Made by a program: the position numbers and the translations under genes. A stretch of 64,000 bases of DNA, taken from contig NZ_JBODJB010000001.1 in assembly GCF_050611725.1 (NCBI RefSeq), positions 124,001 to 188,000 of the forward strand, read 5' to 3'. Below, piece by piece: positions 62,052-64,000 of this stretch. Below the pieces are notes generated by a model. It ran no database searches. It was given only the letters and a program-made list of their open reading frames with translations, and had not been told where the DNA came from. The stretch is from Ferruginibacter sp050611725 (lineage in GTDB: Bacteria > Bacteroidota > Bacteroidia > Chitinophagales > Chitinophagaceae). Position 1 is the first letter of the stretch. Every line of letters starts with the position of its first letter.

Positions 62052-62125
62052 AAGCCACAAGCTACAAGCCTCAAGGGAGAAGCAAAGAGGTTAGATGCTG
62101 CATGCTTGTCCCTTGAAGCTCCTTT
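62052..62125. repeat. Heptamer word-repeat hairpin CTTGNNN after MlaF
   Basis: Left arm AAGCCAC, AAGCTAC, AAGCCTC, AAGGGAG (62052-62079) and inverted right arm CTTGTCC, CTTGAAG, CTCCTTT (62105-62125; one base is lost between the first two units). It resembles the arrays at 37.6 and 60.7-61.2 kb. No gene is inside it. Confidence 0.8.
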
Positions 62126-62151
62126 TGCCGCTACTCCCTAAAATTCGGCTC

Positions 62152-62163
62152 GGGAACGTTCCC
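62152..62163. promoter_or_regulatory. Perfect 12-bp palindrome GGGAACGTTCCC upstream of sucD
   Basis: GGGAACGTTCCC is a perfect palindrome about 45 bp before the sucD -7 box. It is a plausible operator for a dimeric, possibly LacI-type, regulator; that reading is inference. Confidence 0.5.
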
Positions 62164-62207
62164 ACATTTAATCCAAAATCTCTCTTTTCTACTCAAACAT
62201 TTAGGCT

Positions 62208-62215
62208 TAATTTTG
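62208..62215 (+). promoter_or_regulatory. -7 box TAATTTTG for sucD
   Basis: TAATTTTG fits TAnnTTTG and would start transcription about 40 nt before the sucD ATG. No -33 box is clear. Confidence 0.5.
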
Positions 62216-62263
62216 CCGACGTTAACGATAAAATTCACCAATCGATAAATCTTAAAAAAGCTT

Positions 62264-63139
62264 ATGTCAGTTCTGGTAAACAAAAAGTCTAAAATTATTG
62301 TACAGGGTTTTACAGGTACAGAAGGTACTTTCCATGCAACACAAATGATCGAATACGGCACCGACCTGGTTGGTGGCGTTACCCCGGGTAAAGGAGGCAG
62401 CACTCACTTGGATAAACCTGTTTTCAATACTGTAGCAGATGCTGTTAAAACCACCGGCGCTGATGTAAGTATCATTTTTGTACCACCGGCATTCGCTGCT
62501 GATGCGATCATGGAAGCTGCTGACGCAGGAATTGGATTGGTGGTATGTATCACTGAGGGTATTCCTGTTCAGGATATGGTGAAAGTGAAAAATTATTTAC
62601 AAGGAAAAACTACAAGGCTGATCGGACCAAACTGTCCGGGTGTTATAACTGCCGAAGAATGTAAAGTAGGTATCATGCCGGGCTTTATCTTCAAAAAAGG
62701 TAGAATCGGTATCGTATCAAAATCTGGTACACTTACTTACGAAGCAGCAGATCAGGTTGCAAAAGCTGGTTTAGGTATTAGTACAGCGATCGGTATCGGT
62801 GGAGATCCGATCATTGGTACAACAACCAAAGAAGCCGTTGAATTATTCATGAACGATCCTGAAACAGATGCTATCGTAATGATCGGTGAAATTGGTGGTG
62901 GCATGGAAGCTGAAGCTGCTAAGTACATCAAATCAACCGGTAATAAAAAACCTGTTGTAGGTTTCATCGCAGGTCAAACAGCCCCTCCGGGCCGTCGTAT
63001 GGGTCATGCAGGTGCTATCGTTGGTGGTGCCGATGATACAGCTGCTGCTAAAATGAAGATCATGGCAGAATGTGGTATACACGTTGTTGCAAGTCCTGCA
63101 GACATTGGTAAAACAATGGCAGAAGCAATTAAAAAATAA
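62264..63139 (+). CDS. sucD: Succinyl-CoA synthetase alpha subunit
   Basis: 291 residues. With SucC it makes succinate and a nucleoside triphosphate from succinyl-CoA in the TCA cycle. GFTGTEGTFHATQMIEYGT and GGVTPGKGG form the CoA-binding fold; the phosphorylated active-site His is in RRMGHAGAIVGG. GPNCPGVITAEECKVGIMPG is a family signature. SucC is not adjacent, so the two subunits are encoded apart, as is common in this phylum. A terminator follows. Confidence 0.97.
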   Translation: MSVLVNKKSKIIVQGFTGTEGTFHATQMIEYGTDLVGGVTPGKGGSTHLDKPVFNTVADAVKTTGADVSIIFVPPAFAADAIMEAADAGIGLVVCITEGIPVQDMVKVKNYLQGKTTRLIGPNCPGVITAEECKVGIMPGFIFKKGRIGIVSKSGTLTYEAADQVAKAGLGISTAIGIGGDPIIGTTTKEAVELFMNDPETDAIVMIGEIGGGMEAEAAKYIKSTGNKKPVVGFIAGQTAPPGRRMGHAGAIVGGADDTAAAKMKIMAECGIHVVASPADIGKTMAEAIKK

Positions 63140-63155
63140 TAACCTATACATAGCT

Positions 63156-63187
63156 AAAAAATCCCTTCAAATTAGAGGGGATTTTTT
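63156..63187 (+). terminator. Intrinsic terminator after sucD
   Basis: AAAAAATCCCTTC (63156-63168) pairs with GAGGGGATTTTTT (63175-63187), one wobble pair, 6-nt loop, T run. It lies 17 nt past the sucD stop. Confidence 0.88.
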
Positions 63188-63230
63188 TATGGAATAAAAT
63201 ATAATCCATCATCTTCGTAAAAAAGATTTA

Positions 63231-63449
63231 ATGAAAATATTTTTAATGGGATTAATAGCCTTTCTATCTCAAACAACAACTGCACAACTGTACCCTTCCG
63301 AAGAATTTGGATTCGATGCGTATAAAGAAGTAAAAGTTAAAAAACATAAGCAAAAACTGAAACTTACATTTATAGTTGACAGCATTGTATTTCCCGATAC
63401 CAATAGCTCAGTTGCTATCAATTCCAGCATAGATAGTAAGATCAAGTAA
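63231..63449 (+). CDS. Small secreted hypothetical protein
   Basis: 72 residues. Short signal peptide (IFLMGLIAFLSQTTTAQ, cleavage near 19), then LYPSEEFGFDAYKEVKVKKHKQKLKLTFIVDS, a charged basic stretch. No recognised family. A terminator hairpin is 54 nt downstream and a separate one lies upstream, so it is an isolated transcription unit. The signal peptide and isolation support a real gene despite the small size. Confidence 0.55.
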   Translation: MKIFLMGLIAFLSQTTTAQLYPSEEFGFDAYKEVKVKKHKQKLKLTFIVDSIVFPDTNSSVAINSSIDSKIK

Positions 63450-63502
63450 CACAATGCAGTATTATACGGTATTATTCACATAGAATGACAAGTCAGTCAA
63501 TA

Positions 63503-63534
63503 AAAAAACTCCTTCAGATTTGAAGGAGTTTTTT
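63503..63534. terminator. Bidirectional intrinsic terminator
   Basis: A 14-bp stem, AAAAAACTCCTTCA (63503-63516) with TGAAGGAGTTTTTT (63521-63534), 4-nt loop. It has T runs on both strands and lies between convergent genes, so it can stop transcription from both sides. Confidence 0.93.
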
Positions 63535-63557
63535 ATTGGTAAGCCTATTAAAGTGCT

Positions 63558-64000
63558 CTATTTATACGCAATAAACTTCTGCTCTGCTTTCACGATCTTT
63601 TCAAAAAATAATTTAAACGTAGCGTAATCACTTGCAGGAATATTCTTACGCTTACTGGTGAATTTTCTAGTAACCACCAGTTTGTCAGGCGCTTTTAAAG
63701 TGTACTGAAGCGTAAACTTCATATCATTCATCGTTAAAGTTTCCGATGTAGGTAATTCTACAAACTTCTTACCTGCAGGAGCAGTAATGTTTACGATCGT
63801 TTCGTAAGTATCAATTTCCTCGTAGCGCCAGTACTCAATAGGGTAAGAACGTGTTTCAGCAGAAAAACTACCCAACGAGGCAACTATGTCGGGATAATTA
63901 ATTCTGAAAGTTTTTAAACTGCCTATTTCTGCAACCTCATTCTTAACCTTGTAGCTATAGCTATATGTTACGGAATCATTCAACGGAGCAAGATCATCAA
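63558..64000 (-). CDS. Transglutaminase-family (DUF3857/DUF3858-like) protein, N-terminus beyond window
   Basis: The frame is open from the right edge of the window (DDLAPLNDSVTYSYSYK...), giving 147 C-terminal residues. The nearest possible internal start (TTG at 63983) is not convincing. The segment SFSAETRSYPIEYWRYEEIDTYETIVNITAPAGKKFVELP and FTLQYTLKAPDKLVVTRKFTSKR matches the C-terminal beta domain of DUF3857/DUF3858 transglutaminase-like proteins, which are exported in Bacteroidota. The catalytic part is not visible here, so activity cannot be judged. Confidence 0.75.
   Translation of the reverse strand, partial: DDLAPLNDSVTYSYSYKVKNEVAEIGSLKTFRINYPDIVASLGSFSAETRSYPIEYWRYEEIDTYETIVNITAPAGKKFVELPTSETLTMNDMKFTLQYTLKAPDKLVVTRKFTSKRKNIPASDYATFKLFFEKIVKAEQKFIAYK

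Noticed and set aside
1..64000. tRNA genes, rRNA genes, insertion sequences, phage genes
   Set aside because: I looked for the conserved GGTTCGAATCC-type arm and for transposase or integrase motifs by eye and found none; a covariance-model search was not possible.

Overview
The window looks like a low-GC chromosome segment from the phylum Bacteroidota, probably a Chitinophagaceae-like bacterium. The evidence is a full-length sprA (gliding / type IX secretion translocon), TAnnTTTG-type -7 promoter boxes a few bases from start codons, many lipoproteins and Sec-signal proteins, and the whole set of product families. The species assignment is inference; no rRNA or tRNA gene was seen. Nearly all of the window is ordinary housekeeping and envelope genes, with no phage, insertion sequence, CRISPR array or plasmid gene recognised.

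Layout. 1-5.5 kb: a partial Mrp ATPase, a secreted carboxypeptidase-regulatory-like protein, shikimate kinase, a DUF423 membrane protein, the FtsK DNA translocase and a small lipoprotein. 5.5-11.4 kb: uvrA with flanking hypothetical, outer-membrane, GNAT and TPR genes. 11.4-19.3 kb: sprA and ruvA. 19.5-22.4 kb: fabH, a DinB-like protein and a THUMP RNA methyltransferase. 22.4-31.1 kb: a minus-strand surface-polysaccharide operon (aminotransferase, UDP-glucose dehydrogenase, UDP-xylose synthase, TviB/TviC-like UDP-GlcNAc dehydrogenase and epimerase, RmlC, RmlD, a glycosyltransferase). 31.2-41.5 kb: Kdo transferase, thymidine kinase, beta-CASP hydrolase, papain-like protease, lysA, scpB, atpG. 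41.7-45.1 kb: secA. 45.9-51.7 kb: deoC, two aldehyde dehydrogenase-family genes (the second lacking the catalytic half), a SPOR-like protein and an M20 amidohydrolase. 51.7-57.3 kb: an HxlR regulator divergent from a DoxX-like gene, then three envelope proteins. 57.5-64 kb: malic enzyme/phosphotransacetylase, an Mla-type ABC permease and ATPase, sucD, and a partial transglutaminase-family protein.

The unusual part lies between the genes. At least a dozen short intergenic gaps are filled edge to edge by degenerate arrays of a short word with a strict period of 7, 8 or 9 nt. Many are arranged as inverted arms around a small loop, so a transcript would fold into a long hairpin. Words differ between loci (GGTTTAANN, CTTGNNN, TTGTTAT, CTAATGTG, AATCCGTGT), but the architecture is the same. 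Three small genes of the four-helix-bundle / 23S rRNA intervening-sequence family (29.6, 48.6 and 60.8 kb) each sit inside such arrays, each with a different word, and each separates genes that look like operon partners: two ALDH subunits, an ABC permease and its ATPase, and two nucleotide-sugar genes. I read this as a candidate mobile or RNA-structured element class: word-repeat hairpins that are mostly empty and sometimes carry a four-helix-bundle gene, reminiscent of rRNA intervening sequences. That reading is inference; the repeats and gene placements are seen directly.
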